A DNA stretch of 6,810 bases from an uncultured Elioraea sp. (GTDB lineage Bacteria; Pseudomonadota; Alphaproteobacteria; Acetobacterales; Acetobacteraceae), in contig CALKJX010000338.1 in assembly GCA_937995555.1 (NCBI GenBank), forward strand, positions 1 through 6,810, given 5' to 3'. This document shows positions 5,821 through 6,810 of this stretch, one piece after another. How positions within the stretch are numbered: the stretch's first letter is position 1; each line of letters begins with the position of its first letter. Below the pieces are notes generated by a model. It worked only from the letters and a program-made list of their open reading frames with translations, did no database searches and was not told the origin of the DNA. Position numbers and translations under genes: made by a program.

Positions 5821-6810
5821 TCAGGCCTTCTGCGGAATGCGCGCGACCATGCGCATGGAGGTGGTCAGTTCCTCCATCTGCAGCCACGGGCGCATGTACG
5901 CGACCGCGTTGTAGGCCCCCGGCTTGCCGGGGATCTCCTTCACCTCGACGCGGGCCTCGCGCAGCGGATAGCGCGCCTTCATCTCCGGCCCCGCATTCGG
6001 GTTGCCGTTGACGTAGTTGCTGATCCAGCGGTTCAGCCACGCCTCGCAGTCGGAGGCTTCCATGAACGAGCCGATCTTGTCGCGCGCCATCACCTTGAGG
6101 AAGTGCGCGAACCGGCTGGTCGCCATGATGTAGGGAAGTCGCGCCGAGATCGCAGCGTTCGCGGTCGCCTCCGGCCGGTCGTACTTCTTCGGCTTCTGCG
6201 TGGTCTGCGCGCCGAAGAACACCGCGTAGTCGGTGTTCTTGTAGTGGCAGAGCGGCAGGAAACCGAGATTCGAGAGCTCGTTCTCGCGCCGGTCGGTGAT
6301 GCCGATCTCGGTCGGGCACTTCGCGTCGGGGTCGCCGTCATCCGAGGTGAAGACGTGGGTCGGCAGGTTCTCGACCTTGCCGCCGCCCTCGGCGCCGCGG
6401 ATCGCCGTGCAGAACCCGTACTTGGCGAAGGCGTCAGTGAGCCGCGCGCCCATCACATAGGCCGCGTTCATCCAGCAGTAGTCGTGATGGCCCATCGCCT
6501 GGGCCGCACCCGCCTCGTTGAACGGCGCCTCCTCGAAGCCGAACTCCTCGATCGGCTTGGTGTTCGCGCCATAGGGCAGGCGCGCGAGCACGCGCGGCAT
6601 GACGAGCGAGACGAAGCGGCTGTCCTCGGTGTCGCGGAAGGACCGCCACTTCATGTACTCGGCGGTCTCGAAGATCTTGGCGAGATCGCGCGGCTTGGAG
6701 AGCTCGGTCCAGTCGGCGAAGCCGAAGAGCTGGGCGCTCGCCGCCGAGAGGAACGGCGCGAAGGAGGCCGCGGCGACGTTGCTGATGAGCCGCAGCGTCT
6801 CGATGTCGTC
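5821..6810 (-). CDS. tssC: TssC (ImpC/VipB family) T6SS contractile sheath large subunit, N-terminus off window
   Basis: The product is the large subunit of the T6SS contractile sheath, which polymerises with TssB around the Hcp tube in the cytoplasm. The frame is open from the window edge to the TGA at 5821-5823, giving 329 residues; by alignment to the next gene about 170-180 N-terminal residues are missing. The first methionine in the window (near 6654) is internal, because family-like sequence (ASFAPFLSAAS, LFGF, LSKPRDLAKIF) precedes it. Diagnostic segments follow in order: FRDTEDSRFVSLVMPRVLARLPYG, ELSNLGFLPLCHYKNTDYAVFFGAQ, QKPKKYD, ATANAAISARLPYIMATSRFAHFLK, DCEAWLNRWISNYVN, and the C-terminal YPL-x(n)-IPGKPGAY block ending in MVARIP. 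All of the conserved segments I expect for a working TssC are present, so this looks like the canonical sheath subunit. The partner gene tssB is expected immediately upstream, outside the window. Family assignment is very secure. Confidence 0.96.
   Translation of the reverse strand, partial: DDIETLRLISNVAAASFAPFLSAASAQLFGFADWTELSKPRDLAKIFETAEYMKWRSFRDTEDSRFVSLVMPRVLARLPYGANTKPIEEFGFEEAPFNEAGAAQAMGHHDYCWMNAAYVMGARLTDAFAKYGFCTAIRGAEGGGKVENLPTHVFTSDDGDPDAKCPTEIGITDRRENELSNLGFLPLCHYKNTDYAVFFGAQTTQKPKKYDRPEATANAAISARLPYIMATSRFAHFLKVMARDKIGSFMEASDCEAWLNRWISNYVNGNPNAGPEMKARYPLREARVEVKEIPGKPGAYNAVAYMRPWLQMEELTTSMRMVARIPQKA

Noticed and set aside
1..6810. CRISPR, tRNA/rRNA, insertion sequences, toxin/immunity genes or a wholly new system
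   Set aside because: No direct-repeat array, RNA signature, transposase or effector-like frame was seen; every base is accounted for by known T6SS core genes and short junctions.

Overview
The window lies entirely inside a type VI secretion system (T6SS) structural operon read on the minus strand. DNA is very GC-rich (about 70% by eye), genes are packed almost without gaps, and the gene order equals the rhizobial imp order impC-impD-impE-impF-impG-impH. This suggests a high-GC proteobacterium, most likely an alphaproteobacterium; the exact taxon cannot be read from this window.

Layout in transcription order, from high to low coordinates: the C-terminal two thirds of a first TssC sheath protein (6810-5821, N-terminus off the window); a complete second TssC paralogue (5798-4272, GTG start); the accessory protein TagJ/ImpE (4275-3445, start overlapping the previous stop); the baseplate gp25-like protein TssE (3400-2900); the baseplate protein TssF (about 2907-1078, apparently with a CTG start overlapping the tssE stop region); and TssG (1114 to the window edge, overlapping tssF by 37 bp, with its stop off the window). 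No gene, RNA, mobile element or array was found on the plus strand; the long plus-strand ORFs are GC-rich shadows.

Together the genes encode contractile sheath subunits (TssC, normally partnered by TssB, which is expected just upstream), a sheath/ClpV recycling adaptor (TagJ) and three baseplate wedge components (TssE, TssF, TssG). Junction architecture points to one polycistronic message with translational coupling: no promoter or terminator is visible, and the largest gap is 44 bp.

The system itself is well known, so I do not claim a new one. The points worth a second look are the non-canonical start of tssF, the tandem divergent tssC pair, and an in-frame stop just upstream of tssE that looks like a lost coupled start.
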